Positions 20,501 to 31,102 of a stretch of 64,000 nucleotides of DNA are shown piece by piece (within the stretch, counting starts at the first letter, position 1; every line of letters starts with the position of its first letter). This DNA is from Pseudomonadota bacterium (GTDB lineage Bacteria > Pseudomonadota > Gammaproteobacteria > Steroidobacterales > Steroidobacteraceae). The notes below the pieces were generated by a model. It was not told the origin of the DNA. It saw only the letters and a program-made list of their open reading frames with translations, and did not search any database. The stretch spans positions 248,001 through 312,000 of the forward strand of contig JAFEDU010000004.1 of assembly GCA_018241425.1 (NCBI GenBank). Direction: 5' to 3'. Position numbers and translations under genes: made by a program.

Positions 20501-21487
20501 GCCCGTGGCCCCCTCGTCGCGGATCTCTCCGCCGGAGCCGGTGGCAGCGCCCGGAAACGGCGAGATCGCGGTCGGGTGGTTGTGTGTCTCAACCTTCATG
20601 AGGATGTCGATCGGCTCGTGACTGACCCGGTAGATGCCGCTCAGCGGGTCGGGGAAGTAGCGCACGCCGGAGGAGCCCTCCATGACCGCGGCGTTGTCCC
20701 GGTAGGCCGAGAGCACCCCTTCCGGGTGGCGCTCGTGCGTGTGGCGGATCATCCCGAAGAGGGTCTCCTCGCGCGGCTTGCCGTCGATCACCCAGTGGGC
20801 GTTGAAGATCTTGTGCCGGCAGTGCTCGGAGTTGGCCTGCGCGAACATCATGAGCTCGACATCGGTCGGGGCCCGGCCGAGGCGCGCGAAGCTCGCGATG
20901 AGGTAATCCATCTCCTGCGGCGACAGCGCAAGCCCGAGGCGCCGATCGGCCTCCTCGAGCGCCACCCGCCCGCCGGCGAGCGAGATGCTGGTGAGCGGCC
21001 GCGGCGCGGCGCGCTCGAACAGGCGCGCGGCGTCATCGGCCGAGTACAGCGCCATCTCGGTCATGCGGTCGCTGAGCGCCGGCGCCAGCGCGGCAAGCCG
21101 CGCGGGCGTGGCCGCGCCCTCGAGCGCGATGCGGTACTCGATCCCCCGCTCGATGCGGCGCACCTTGGTGAGCCCGCATACGTGCGCGATGTCGGTCGCC
21201 TTGCTGGACCAGGGCGAGATGGTCCCGGCCCGCGGGACGATCAGCAGGGTCGTGCCCTCACGGGCAGCGCCCGGCTCGAGCGTCGGCCCGTAGGTGAGGA
21301 GCGCGGTGAGCACCCCGGTTTCCGCGGGCAGGAGCGGGCTCGCCAGGTCTGCGAAGTGCATGAAGCGCGCACCCAGGGCACGCACGCCCGGGTCGATGGC
21401 GCGCAGCCGCTCGAGCAGCTTGGCGATGCGGAACGCGGATAGCGCCGGCGCGCCCGGCAGCACGAGCAGAGCCCCGGTTTCGCTCAC
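17579..21487 (-). CDS. purL: Phosphoribosylformylglycinamidine synthase PurL (single-chain)
   Basis: The fourth step of purine synthesis: FGAR to FGAM using glutamine and ATP. At 1302 residues it is the large single-chain proteobacterial form. The N-terminal and linker domains lead to the catalytic FGAM core ([14 protein letters not shown] near 223, [34 protein letters not shown], later PVGKDSLSM). The C-terminal glutaminase has the nucleophile Cys in LGICNGCQM and a His in [11 protein letters not shown] start; the start overlaps the DUF1820 stop (GTGA), so the two are coupled. Confidence 0.97.
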   Translation of the reverse strand: MSETGALLVLPGAPALSAFRIAKLLERLRAIDPGVRALGARFMHFADLASPLLPAETGVLTALLTYGPTLEPGAAREGTTLLIVPRAGTISPWSSKATDIAHVCGLTKVRRIERGIEYRIALEGAATPARLAALAPALSDRMTEMALYSADDAARLFERAAPRPLTSISLAGGRVALEEADRRLGLALSPQEMDYLIASFARLGRAPTDVELMMFAQANSEHCRHKIFNAHWVIDGKPREETLFGMIRHTHERHPEGVLSAYRDNAAVMEGSSGVRYFPDPLSGIYRVSHEPIDILMKVETHNHPTAISPFPGAATGSGGEIRDEGATGRGAKPKAGLTGFSVSNLRIPGYEQPWEQDFGSPERIASALQIMLEGPIGAASFNNEFGRPAICGYFRTYEQHAQGDPPTRMRGYHKPIMIAGGLGNVRRPHVQKPEVPVGAKIVVLGGPAMLIGLGGGAASSVGSGSSSADLDFASVQRGNPELQRRAQEVIDHCWSLGSRNPIVLIHDVGAGGLSNAVPEAVAHSARGARIDLRAIPSAESGMSPLELWCNEAQERYVVVIAAAAVEQFSAVCARERCPFAVIGTIDGSGQLVVNDPLFHDDPVDMPLEVLLGKPPRLTREARSAPAPHRELDLRPIDLREAAYRVLRLPAVADKTFLITIGDRTVGGMISRDQLVGPWQVPVSDVAVTLADYQGVAGEAMAMGERTPVAVLDAPASGRLAVAEAVTNILAADIAALGDIRLSANWMAACGEPGEDAALFETVRAVGMELCPQLGIAIPVGKDSLSMRTAWRAGDESRTVVAPVSLIVSAFARVADVRRTLTPALQLDERPTSLWLIDLAHGKSRLGGSALAQVYGMSGGASADLDVPQRLVQLAAALRELRARGMLRAYHDRADGGLFATLVEMAFAGHCGLDIALPAARGPAIAQLFAEEPGIVVQILAGDEPAFLEILTRHGLHEAALYLGAPVIDLRIQMRVGAAHLDESWGDLKRAWSEVSWRLRRLRDDPQCADEEYAAVTSEAEAGLTVALSFDPQHDIAAPYIARGLRPAVAILREQGVNSQVETAAVFDRAGFTPHDVHMTDLISGRRSLAEFKGLVACGGFSYGDVLGAGEGWAKSILFHPGVRAEFERFFGRVDTFALGICNGCQMFAALKSIIPGTAHWPRFVQNRSEQYEARFTQVEVLRSPSVLFDGMGGSLLPIAVAHGEGRAEFPSAGAAEACNQSGLVALRYVNQDRTPASSYPANPSGTPFGMAALSNLDGRVTITMPHPERSFRYVQNSWHPRDVGEYSGWMRLFRNARRFVG

Positions 21488-21822
21488 TTCTTGTCGCCGG
21501 TCGGGCTGGAATACATCGGCATGGGGAATTGCGTGACCGTGGCCCCGCCCTCGAGCGTGGTGATCTTGCTGACCCCGCTCTTCTTCACCTCGTCGATGCG
21601 CAGGATCGAGTGCAGGGGCAGGTAGGTCCGCTTGACTCCGGAAAACTCGCCCTTGATCCGCTCCTCACCGGGGTCCAGTACCACCGAGGAACGCTCCCCG
21701 AACACCAGCTCTTCGACCTCGATGAAGCCGAACAGCTCCCCGTGGCTGACCTTGCGGGCGTAGACCTCGTAAACCTTGCCTTGATTCACGAACATAATCC
21801 GGAAAATGTGACTGGTTGCCAT
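21484..21822 (-). CDS. DUF1820 family protein
   Basis: A 112-residue conserved gammaproteobacterial protein of unknown function. The N-terminus [21 protein letters not shown] is the family signature, followed by [13 protein letters not shown] and a [11 protein letters not shown] segment; no membrane segment or catalytic motif is visible. ATG 21822 matches the usual family start, while an earlier in-frame start at 21840 adds only MGLRRA. It is the first gene of a two-gene unit with purL and is divergent from the FHA gene. Confidence 0.85.
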   Translation of the reverse strand: MATSHIFRIMFVNQGKVYEVYARKVSHGELFGFIEVEELVFGERSSVVLDPGEERIKGEFSGVKRTYLPLHSILRIDEVKKSGVSKITTLEGGATVTQFPMPMYSSPTGDKK

Positions 21823-21948
21823 GGCTCGGCGGAGGCCCACTGCTAACGTTGAGGCTGGCCATTATATGTCCGGGCGCGCCAGGGACGCTTGCCGCGCCTG
21901 CTCCCGGGACCTTTCAGTGGGGACGGGTTGTCCTTGAGTCGGGGAAGC

Positions 21949-23244
21949 ATGCTCAGGCTTAAAATCGTCAGCGACCAGCGCCGCACGCTGGCCGACCGCA
22001 GCACGGCTGTGTTCTCCGTCGAGGGCGGTACCATCGGCCGCTCGGCGGACAACGACTGGGTGCTGCCTGACCCTTCCCGATACGTCTCCGCCCACCACGC
22101 GCGGGTGCAATTCCGCGAGGGCCACTTCTACCTGCAGGACGTCAGTACCAACGGGGTCTACGTCAACGACGAGCAGGAACCGCTCGCCAAGCGCGGCTCG
22201 AGCGGCTACCGCCTCACCAACGGGGACATGCTGCGCATGGGCGAGTACCACATCGTCGCCGCCGTGGACGAGCGTCCCGCCGCCGAGGAGGAACCCCTGG
22301 CGGCCGTGCCGACCAGCATCCAGGTGCTCAAGCCCGTCAAGCGCACCGACCGCGACATCGGCGCCCCGATCAACCTCGAGGACTTGCTGCTCCCCTCGGA
22401 CGACCCGGATCCGGTCCTGCCGGTCAATGCCTACGGGCAGGCGGTCAACTCAGGATCGGTGCGGGCACTGGCCCGCACGCTCGATCCGCTGCCGCCGCTG
22501 CGCGGTACACCTGCTGCTGATCCCGATCCGGCGGCGCCGGCGGCAGCCCCACCGCCCGCCGCCCCCGAGAGCCTCACCCCCGAATCGATCTCGCAGCGCA
22601 TGGCGCGGCTGGCCGAGGCCGTGGCGCGCGAACCGCGCAGCGCGATCGCGCTCGAGGACATGCGCTCGGGACTGGAAGCCTTCTGCCGGGGCGCCGGGAT
22701 CTCGGCGGACGGCCTACCCGCCGATGCGCAGAGCCGCCTGTTGCACCTGGCCGGCCGGCTCTACCGCGAAGCGTTCGTCGGATTTCGGGAGCTCGAGCGC
22801 ACGCGTGCCGAGACCCGCAACCGCTACCGCATCGAAACCCCAGCGCCCGACCGTGACGACCCGCGCCCCTCCCTGGCACAGGCCTCCGTCGAGGACCTGA
22901 TGGTGGCGCTATTCCTCAAGCACGAGGGACGCGCACTGGATTCCGTGCAGTGGCTGCGCGAGACGGTGGCCGAGGCCAAGCTGCACGAGCTCGCCATGGC
23001 CCAGGCCATGCGCAGCGCGTTCGTCGAGTTCCTCGACCGGCTCGATCCGGCCGAACTCGAGGCGCGCTTCGAGCGTGCCGCGCGCCGCGGCAAGGCGCGT
23101 ACCGCCGACAAGGCGCAGTACTGGGAGCTGTTCACGACCTTCTACCGCAATCTCATTGAGATGCCGGCGGATCACCTGCCGCACACGTACGTCGAGGCGT
23201 TCTCGGCGGCCTACCGCGAAGCGCAGAAAAAGCCGCAGAGCTGA
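21949..23244 (+). CDS. FHA-domain protein, TagH-like (type VI secretion-associated family)
   Basis: Residues about 5-95 form an FHA phosphothreonine-binding domain: GGTIGRSADNDW, the SAHHARVQF block and DVSTNGVYVN. A proline/alanine-rich linker (about 140-190) leads to a C-terminal helical region (about 195-425) resembling TagH, including a KAQYWELFTTFYRNLIE segment. TagH/Fha proteins link Ser/Thr phosphorylation to type VI secretion assembly, but no other secretion gene is in the window. ATG 21949 is preferred; upstream in-frame codons to 21889 lack family likeness. Confidence 0.78.
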   Translation: MLRLKIVSDQRRTLADRSTAVFSVEGGTIGRSADNDWVLPDPSRYVSAHHARVQFREGHFYLQDVSTNGVYVNDEQEPLAKRGSSGYRLTNGDMLRMGEYHIVAAVDERPAAEEEPLAAVPTSIQVLKPVKRTDRDIGAPINLEDLLLPSDDPDPVLPVNAYGQAVNSGSVRALARTLDPLPPLRGTPAADPDPAAPAAAPPPAAPESLTPESISQRMARLAEAVAREPRSAIALEDMRSGLEAFCRGAGISADGLPADAQSRLLHLAGRLYREAFVGFRELERTRAETRNRYRIETPAPDRDDPRPSLAQASVEDLMVALFLKHEGRALDSVQWLRETVAEAKLHELAMAQAMRSAFVEFLDRLDPAELEARFERAARRGKARTADKAQYWELFTTFYRNLIEMPADHLPHTYVEAFSAAYREAQKKPQS

Positions 23245-23386
23245 TCCTGCCCCGCCCAAGCGTTGGGAGCGCGGGGCCTCCTCATAGCAGCAGGCGCGCC
23301 ACGTCCCGCCCTGTCGCCCACCGGCGACGCGCGAGCGCATGCCTGCGATGCAGGGTCGCAGGACGAAAGGGCAAGCGGATTAAAGT

Positions 23387-23478
23387 GGCGGAGAGGGTGG
23401 GATTCGAACCCACGTGCCGGTTTTACCCGACCATCCGATTTCGAGTCGGCGCCGTTATGACCGCTTCGGTACCTCTCC
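23387..23478 (-). tRNA. tRNA-Ser(CGA)
   Basis: A 92-nt class II tRNA with encoded CCA. The acceptor GGAGAGG pairs with CCTCTCC, the T-arm is GTGGGTTCGAATCCCAC, the variable arm is long, and the anticodon stem-loop is CCGACTCGAAATCGG with anticodon CGA (UCG codons). A TAGAAT hexamer about 30 bases upstream on the same strand (23508-23513) could be its -10 box. Confidence 0.95.
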
Positions 23479-23544
23479 GTCTGCCTGCGGGCGGCGCGCG
23501 GGCTGCTATTCTATCGGAAAGGACGTGCGGAGAGGGGGTGGTTC

Positions 23545-25023
23545 GTGCGCGCGTTGGCTGTCGCCGCGGTCCTCGTCCTCGCCGCCCTGCCCGGGTGCAG
23601 CAAGTTCGAGCCGCCGCACCTGTTCCAGAAGAATGCCGTCGAGGAGATCCGCCAGCGCGGCGAGCTGCGCGTGGTGACTCTCAACCTGCCGACCTGTTAT
23701 TACCTGGGCGCGCAGGGGACCGAGGGGCTCGAATTCGAGCTGGCCACCGCCTATGCGGCCTCCCTCAACGTGCGGCTGCACATGTACCCGGTAGCCAGCG
23801 AGCGGGACCTGCAAGCGGAAATCGGCGCCGGGCGGGCCGACATCGCGGCGGCTTCCCTGACCAGCAGTCCCGAGTGGGCGCGGGTCGCGGATGCGGCCGC
23901 GCCCTACTCGCTGATCCCGCAGCTGGTCGTCTACCGGCGCGACGGTACCCGGCCGCGCGACACGCTTCAGCTGGAGAACGCGCGCCTGGCGGTGCGCGCC
24001 GGCACGCCGCAGGAGCGCACCCTGCAGCGCCTCAAGGACACCGTGGCGCCGAGCCTGCACTGGGAAGAAGCCGCGCCCGTCACGGCCGACCCCGTCCAGG
24101 ACGTGGATTCCGGACAGGCCGACTACGCGATCACCGACGAGCGCGAGTTCTCCTTTGCACACCACCTCTATCCGAACGTACTGGTGGGCTTTGCGCTGCC
24201 CGAGAAGCGCCCGGTGCAGTGGATGGTGCGGCGTAACGCACCGGCCCTGCTTGCGAGCGTGAACACTTTTTTTCGCAAGCTCGCCGCCTCCGGGCGCCTG
24301 CCGCAGCTGGTGCAGGAATCCTCCGGCGACACCCGGCCGTTCGCGTACGAGGAGTCACGCGAGTTCCAGGGGCACGTCAACGAGCGCCTGCCGCCGTTTC
24401 GGGCCTGGTTCGAGGAGGCAGCAACCCAGACCGGCATTGACTGGAGGTTGCTGGCGGCGGTGGGCTACCAGGAGTCCAAGTGGGACCCGCGCGCGGTGTC
24501 GGGTGACGGCGCGGTCGGGGTGATGATGCTCACCGCCGACACGGCGCAGGCGATGGGCATCAAGGACCGGAACAACCCGGCGCAGTCGATCGACGGCGGC
24601 GCGCGCTACCTGGCGCAGGTCCGGGAGATGATCCCCGACCGCATCGCCGAACCGGATCGCACCTGGCTCACGCTCGCCGCCTACAACGTCGGCTTCGGGC
24701 ACCTGGAGGATGCGCGCATCATCGCCCAGTCACGCGGCAAGAACCCCGATTCGTGGGCGGACGTGCGCGCCGCCCTGCCGCTGCTCGCGCAGGAACCCTG
24801 GTTCGAGCGCGCCAAGCGCGGCTACGCGCGCGGCTGGGAGCCGGTGCAGTTCGTCGACCGTATCCAGCGCTACCTTACCCTGCTCGAGTGGCAGCCCGGC
24901 GAGGGACGCGCCACGGTCGTGGCACCTCCGCGACCGGCTGCCCCTCCGCCCGCCGATCCCGCACCCGCGGCTCCGCCTGCTCCCGTAGCTACCCCTGCCA
25001 CGCCCGCGCCCCTGCATCGCTAG
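23545..25023 (+). CDS. mltF: Membrane-bound lytic murein transglycosylase F
   Basis: A lipoprotein (GTG start, lipobox ending LPGC18) anchored to the outer membrane that cleaves peptidoglycan to anhydromuropeptides. Residues about 35-260 are a periplasmic solute-binding-like domain (GELRVVTLNLPTCYY). Residues about 285-450 are the Slt catalytic domain with catalytic E310 in GYQESKWDP, then GVMMLT and AAYNVGFGHLEDAR. The last 40 residues are a Pro/Ala tail. The purL-mltF neighbourhood is conserved in gammaproteobacteria. Confidence 0.95.
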   Translation: MRALAVAAVLVLAALPGCSKFEPPHLFQKNAVEEIRQRGELRVVTLNLPTCYYLGAQGTEGLEFELATAYAASLNVRLHMYPVASERDLQAEIGAGRADIAAASLTSSPEWARVADAAAPYSLIPQLVVYRRDGTRPRDTLQLENARLAVRAGTPQERTLQRLKDTVAPSLHWEEAAPVTADPVQDVDSGQADYAITDEREFSFAHHLYPNVLVGFALPEKRPVQWMVRRNAPALLASVNTFFRKLAASGRLPQLVQESSGDTRPFAYEESREFQGHVNERLPPFRAWFEEAATQTGIDWRLLAAVGYQESKWDPRAVSGDGAVGVMMLTADTAQAMGIKDRNNPAQSIDGGARYLAQVREMIPDRIAEPDRTWLTLAAYNVGFGHLEDARIIAQSRGKNPDSWADVRAALPLLAQEPWFERAKRGYARGWEPVQFVDRIQRYLTLLEWQPGEGRATVVAPPRPAAPPPADPAPAAPPAPVATPATPAPLHR

Positions 25024-25034
25024 GCAGGCGCGGC

Positions 25035-25502
25035 TCAGCGACGGGCGGCGAAGAACTCCTGCAGCAGCGCGGAACATTCTTCCACGAGCACTCCACCGAA
25101 AAGATCGACGCGGTGGTTCAGGCCCGGGAGCGTGAAGACGTTGATGAGGCTCCCCGCAGCGCCGGCCCTTGGATCCCAGGCACCGAAAACGAGTCGCTCG
25201 ATGCGGGCGTGCACGATCGCTGCCGCGCACATGACGCAAGGCTCGAGGGTCACGTAGAGCGTCGTACCGGTCAGCCGGTAGCTGTCCAGTGCGTGCCCGC
25301 CAGCCCGCAGGGCGAGGATCTCGGCGTGTGCGGTGGCATCGCGGAGCTCAATGGGGCTGTTGCCGCCCCGCGCGATCACGCCCTCCCCGCGTGCCAGCAC
25401 GGCCCCGACCGGGACCTCGCCGCGTGCACGCGCGGCATGCGCCTCCTGGAGTGCCAGGCGCATCAGGCGCGTATCGCGGGTTTCCTCAGCCGGGGGGCTC
25501 AC
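25035..25502 (-). CDS. tadA: tRNA-specific adenosine deaminase TadA
   Basis: TadA converts A34 to inosine in tRNA-Arg(ACG). The cytidine-deaminase zinc site is intact: H59-A-E61 and PCVMC with C89 and C92; [14 protein letters not shown] forms the substrate strand. GTG 25502 gives 155 residues and the family's usual N-terminal helix ([10 protein letters not shown]), although it overlaps the end of the upstream peptidase gene by 17 bases; an internal ATG at 25463 would remove part of that helix. Confidence 0.93.
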   Translation of the reverse strand: MSPPAEETRDTRLMRLALQEAHAARARGEVPVGAVLARGEGVIARGGNSPIELRDATAHAEILALRAGGHALDSYRLTGTTLYVTLEPCVMCAAAIVHARIERLVFGAWDPRAGAAGSLINVFTLPGLNHRVDLFGGVLVEECSALLQEFFAARR

Positions 25503-26340
25503 GGGACGGTTCCGGCGGCGGCAGGAACAACGCGGGGTCGACGAAGCTGGTGTTGAGCGCCACGCCGAAGTGCAGGTGCGGGCCGGTGACACGGCCGGTA
25601 GCCCCCACGCGCCCGATCACCGCGCCCGCCTTGACCATCTCGCCCGGATGCACGTCGATCGCGCTCAGGTGGCAGTACATGGTGATGAGCCCATGTCCGT
25701 GGTCGATGATCACGGTGTTGCCGTTGAAGAAGTAGTCCCCGGTATCGGACACGCGCCCGTCAGCGGCCGCGTGGATCGGCGTCCCGGCATCCGCAGCGAT
25801 ATCCATGCCGCTGTGCGGGCTGCGCGGCTGGTTGTTGAACACGCGGCGCGAACCGTAGGAACTGGAGCGGATGCCCGGCACCGGCGGCAGGAGGCGCAGG
25901 GTCGCGGGCACGTCTTCCGAAAAGGCACCCACGACCGCGTGGATATGCGGTTGCTCGCGGTTGACGCGCGCCAGGTCCTCCGGGGAAAGATCGACCTGCT
26001 TCGGCGCCACCGTGAGGCGCTGCTCCGAATAGGTCTTGTCGGCCACGTCGAACCCGAGCGTCCGGCCCGCCGCCGTGCCGTCCCGGATGCGCACTGCGGC
26101 AGGCCCTGGTGCCTGCGACAGCGGGATGCCGACCACGGCGATCCAGTCGGCGCCCTCGCGCAGCACCAGAACCCGGTGATCCTGGAACGTGACTTCCGGC
26201 GCATTCCCGGCAGGCGCCTCGATATGCAGGAGCGCCACCCCGCCGGGCACGAGTTCCGCGTCCGGCAACCCGGGCGCCGGGGCAGCCGAGGCCGCCACGG
26301 GGGCGAGGAGTGCGAGCGGAACGAAGCGCAGAAACGTCAT
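25486..26340 (-). CDS. M23 (LytM) family metallopeptidase, exported
   Basis: A 284-residue protein with a signal peptide (about 1-19, cut near ASA-AP). An all-beta N-terminal region precedes the LytM domain (about 155-270) with zinc ligands in HSGMD and HLHFG and the conserved [12 protein letters not shown] strand. The metal ligands are complete, so it may be an active peptidoglycan endopeptidase. It overlaps xseA by four bases. Confidence 0.9.
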   Translation of the reverse strand: MTFLRFVPLALLAPVAASAAPAPGLPDAELVPGGVALLHIEAPAGNAPEVTFQDHRVLVLREGADWIAVVGIPLSQAPGPAAVRIRDGTAAGRTLGFDVADKTYSEQRLTVAPKQVDLSPEDLARVNREQPHIHAVVGAFSEDVPATLRLLPPVPGIRSSSYGSRRVFNNQPRSPHSGMDIAADAGTPIHAAADGRVSDTGDYFFNGNTVIIDHGHGLITMYCHLSAIDVHPGEMVKAGAVIGRVGATGRVTGPHLHFGVALNTSFVDPALFLPPPEPSREPPG

Positions 26341-27701
26341 GAATGCTTCCCTGTCACGCGTGCGGTAAGCCGGCCCTGCGCGAGCTGCGTGGTGATCTCG
26401 CTCCCCACCTCAACGGCCGCCGCGTCGGTGACCAGTCCGCCCGGGCCGGTGACGATGGCGAAACCGCGCGTAAGGGTCGCGAGCGGACTCACCGTATGGA
26501 GTGCCCGCTGCGCAAGTTCGAGGCGGTGCGAGCGCCGCGACATGTCGGCCTTCCAGGCATGGTCGAGCCGCGCGTTCAGTTCGGCCGTGCGCCGCCGATA
26601 GTCCTGCAGCACGTGGCGCGGCGAGACGTGCGCGAGACGCTCGCCGAGGCCCGCGAGGCGGCTGGCCTCCCGGTGCAGGCGAGCGCGGGCCGCCCCTGCC
26701 AGACGCTGGGACAGGTCATCGAGGCGCTGTGTCTGCTGCGTGAGGCGCAGGCCGGGGTGGGCGAGCTTCAGGCGCCGCTCGGTAGCCTCGAGGCGCGCAC
26801 CGAGGAGCCGCAGCTCCCGGCGCATGCCGGAGCTCATGCGCTGGAGGGTGCGCTCGAGCGCGCCGAGGACGCCCTGCCGGTCCGGGACCACGAGCTCCGC
26901 CGCCGCCGAGGGCGTGGGCGCCCGCACGTCGGCCACGAAGTCCGCGATGGTGAAGTCGACCTCGTGACCGACCCCGGAGACCACCGGCAGGGCGCAGGCG
27001 GCGATGGCCCGGGCGAGCTGCTCGTCATTGAAGGCCCACAGGTCCTCGAGCGAGCCGCCGCCGCGGGCGAGCACGAGCACGTCGCACTCGACGCGCGCCG
27101 AGGCCAGTGTGACGGCCTGCGTCAGCGCCGGTGCGGCGGCTGCGCCCTGCACCGGGGAGGGATAGATCAGGACGTCGGCGGCCGGGAAGCGCCGCCCGAG
27201 GATGTGCAGGATGTCCCGCAGGGCAGCCCCGGTCGGGGAGGTAACGACGCCGATGCGCCGCGGGAACACGGGCAAGGGCCGCTTGCGCTGGAGCGCGAAC
27301 AGTCCTTCCGCCTGCAGCCGCGCCTTCAGTCGCTCGAACTCGCGCTTCAGCGCGCCCAGGCCCGCTTCCTCGAGGTGCTCGACAATGAGCTGATACTCAC
27401 CGCGTGCCTCGTAGACGCTGATGCGGCCCCGCACCACGACCTGGGTGCCCGAGCGCGGCGTGAATCCGACCAGCATGTTCTTCATGCGGAACATGGCGCA
27501 GCGCAGCTGCGCGTCGCGGTCCTTGAGCGAGAAGTACCAGTGGCCGGAGGCCGGCTGGGAGAAGTTCGAGATCTCGCCCTCGACCCAGACGACGCCGAGG
27601 CTGCGGTCGAGCAGAGCCCGTACCTCACGGGTCAGGCGGGTGACGCTGTAGACCTCGCGTAGGGCTCCGGCGGTGGCGCGCGGTTCGAAATCCGAAGGCA
27701 T
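26337..27701 (-). CDS. xseA: Exodeoxyribonuclease VII large subunit
   Basis: XseA is the catalytic large subunit of the single-strand nuclease ExoVII. The N-terminal OB-fold ([24 protein letters not shown] near 38-61) is followed by the catalytic core with [31 protein letters not shown] and [18 protein letters not shown] long helical region (about 290-400) is the coiled coil for the small subunits. Length (454 aa) is normal. It is divergent from guaB across 54 bases. Confidence 0.96.
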   Translation of the reverse strand: MPSDFEPRATAGALREVYSVTRLTREVRALLDRSLGVVWVEGEISNFSQPASGHWYFSLKDRDAQLRCAMFRMKNMLVGFTPRSGTQVVVRGRISVYEARGEYQLIVEHLEEAGLGALKREFERLKARLQAEGLFALQRKRPLPVFPRRIGVVTSPTGAALRDILHILGRRFPAADVLIYPSPVQGAAAAPALTQAVTLASARVECDVLVLARGGGSLEDLWAFNDEQLARAIAACALPVVSGVGHEVDFTIADFVADVRAPTPSAAAELVVPDRQGVLGALERTLQRMSSGMRRELRLLGARLEATERRLKLAHPGLRLTQQTQRLDDLSQRLAGAARARLHREASRLAGLGERLAHVSPRHVLQDYRRRTAELNARLDHAWKADMSRRSHRLELAQRALHTVSPLATLTRGFAIVTGPGGLVTDAAAVEVGSEITTQLAQGRLTARVTGKHS

Positions 27702-27721
27702 TTGGCGACCTTAGCACGAGG

Positions 27722-29222
<1,501 letters not shown>

Positions 29223-29231
29223 GCACTGACT

Positions 29232-30851
29232 ATGGCGAGCGTTTCTTTGCCGGCCGCGCCCGCGGCCAGCGCCTCCCACCCCGACATCCACGCGCACCGC
29301 ATCCTGATCCTGGACTTCGGCGCGCAGTACACGCAGCTGATCGCCCGCCGCGTGCGCGAGCTGGGTGTGTACTGCGAGATCCACCCCTGGGACGTGAGCG
29401 ACGCCGAAGTGCGCGCCTTTGCACCCCGCGCCGTGATCCTCTCCGGCGGCCCCGAGTCCGTCACCGACCGCGACCCCCCGCGGGCCCCGGCAGCGGTCTT
29501 CGAGCTGGGAATCCCGGTGCTCGGTATCTGCTATGGCATGCAGACCATGGCGCAGCAGCTGGGCGGGCGCGTGACGCCGGCGAGCGAGCGTGAGTTCGGC
29601 TATGCCGAGGTGACAGTCACCGGGCCCTCGCGCCTGCTCGACGATCTCAAGGATCGACGCAGCGCCAGCGGCCAGGCGCAGCTGGATGTGTGGATGAGCC
29701 ACGGCGATCGCGTGGACGTGCTGCCGCCCGGGTTTACCGCATGCGCCACCACCGGCACCATCCCGTTTGCGGCCATGAGCGACGAGCGCCGCCGCTTCTA
29801 CGGTGTGCAGTTCCATCCCGAGGTCACGCACACGAAGCAGGGCGCGCGCCTGCTCGAGCGCTTCGTGCGCGACATCGCAGGCTCGGATTCCCTCTGGAAC
29901 ACCGGCAACATCATCGAGGACTCCATCGCGCGCGTGCGGGCGCAGGTCGGCAAGGGCTCAGTGCTGCTCGGACTCTCCGGCGGCGTCGACTCCTCGGTGG
30001 TCGCCGCCCTCCTCCACCGCGCCATCGGCGACCAGCTGGTGTGCGTGTTCGTGGACCACGGCCTGTTGCGCCTGGGCGAGGGCGACCAGGTGATGCAGAC
30101 GTTCGCGCAGCACCTGGGTGTGCGCGTGATCCGCGTGGACGCGGAAGCCCGCTTCCTCAAGGCACTGGCCGGCGTCACGGATCCCGAAGCCAAGCGCAAG
30201 ATCATCGGTCGTCTCTTCATCGAGGTCTTCGACGAGGAAGCGCAGAAGCTCAAGGACGTAAAGTTCCTCGCGCAGGGGACAATCTACCCGGACGTCATCG
30301 AGTCCGCCGGCGCACGCACCGGCAAGGCGCATGTGATCAAGTCGCACCACAACGTCGGCGGCCTGCCCGAGAAGATGAACCTCAAGCTCGTCGAGCCGCT
30401 GCGGGAGCTGTTCAAGGACGAGGTGCGGCGCCTGGGCATTGAGCTCGGCCTGCCGCGCGAGATGGTTTACCGCCACCCCTTCCCGGGGCCGGGCCTGGGG
30501 GTGCGCATCCTGGGCGAAGTGCGCAAGGAATACGCCGACCTGCTGCGGCGCGCGGATGCGATCTACATCGACGAACTGCGACGGCACGACCTCTACGACC
30601 GCACCAGCCAGGCCTTCGCCGTGTTTCTGCCGGTGCGCTCGGTGGGCGTCATGGGAGATGGTCGCCGCTATGACTACGTGATCGCGCTGCGCGCGGTCGA
30701 GACCATCGACTTCATGACCGCGCACTGGGCGCGGCTGCCCTACGACTTCCTGGACCTCGTCTCGCGGCGCATCGTCAATGAGGTCGCCGGGATCTCCCGC
30801 GTCGTTTACGACATCTCCGGTAAGCCGCCCGCGACGATCGAGTGGGAGTGA
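29232..30851 (+). CDS. guaA: GMP synthase (glutamine-hydrolysing) GuaA
   Basis: GuaA aminates XMP to GMP. The N-terminal class I glutaminase (about 20-215) has the nucleophile in LGICYGMQ and the His/Glu in FHPEVTHT. The ATP pyrophosphatase domain has the PP-loop [19 protein letters not shown], and the C-terminal dimerisation domain ends with the conserved KPPATIEWE. The protein (539 aa) carries about 18 extra Ala/Ser-rich residues before [17 protein letters not shown] 29232 is the first usable start after guaB. Confidence 0.97.
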   Translation: MASVSLPAAPAASASHPDIHAHRILILDFGAQYTQLIARRVRELGVYCEIHPWDVSDAEVRAFAPRAVILSGGPESVTDRDPPRAPAAVFELGIPVLGICYGMQTMAQQLGGRVTPASEREFGYAEVTVTGPSRLLDDLKDRRSASGQAQLDVWMSHGDRVDVLPPGFTACATTGTIPFAAMSDERRRFYGVQFHPEVTHTKQGARLLERFVRDIAGSDSLWNTGNIIEDSIARVRAQVGKGSVLLGLSGGVDSSVVAALLHRAIGDQLVCVFVDHGLLRLGEGDQVMQTFAQHLGVRVIRVDAEARFLKALAGVTDPEAKRKIIGRLFIEVFDEEAQKLKDVKFLAQGTIYPDVIESAGARTGKAHVIKSHHNVGGLPEKMNLKLVEPLRELFKDEVRRLGIELGLPREMVYRHPFPGPGLGVRILGEVRKEYADLLRRADAIYIDELRRHDLYDRTSQAFAVFLPVRSVGVMGDGRRYDYVIALRAVETIDFMTAHWARLPYDFLDLVSRRIVNEVAGISRVVYDISGKPPATIEWE

Positions 30852-31102
30852 AAGTTTCAGATGACGCCGTCGATGGCTTCGGCACTCGAAGACTTGGAAT
30901 TGCATCGGCTGCTGGCGGTTTACCCTGGTTCGGTGCGATACACGCTTTGTTTGAAGGTGGAAGTGATGCCCCTGGTGCAAGTGCGTGGCCGCGCTGGCTC
31001 GACTATGCGGCACGGCCACGGCCGAATAATTTGGACCGACGTTTTCGGCGTGATCGGGTGCCGGTAGCACTCACCTGAAAGTGGCGCGGTGCACGTCGCA
31101 TC
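30852..31102. other. Intergenic stretch between convergent guaA and a Ser/Thr kinase gene
   Basis: About 250 bases, less GC-rich than the housekeeping genes before it. I see no convincing gene, tRNA, terminator or repeat; two short overlapping open frames on the plus strand (78 and 68 codons) resemble nothing I know. It marks the left border of the lower-GC block that runs to about 36120. Confidence 0.4.

Noticed and set aside
30842..31078. Small plus-strand open frames after guaA (78 and 68 codons)
   Set aside because: They overlap each other, the longer one also overlaps the end of guaA, neither has a clear ribosome-binding site, and neither resembles a known protein or transposase end with any certainty.
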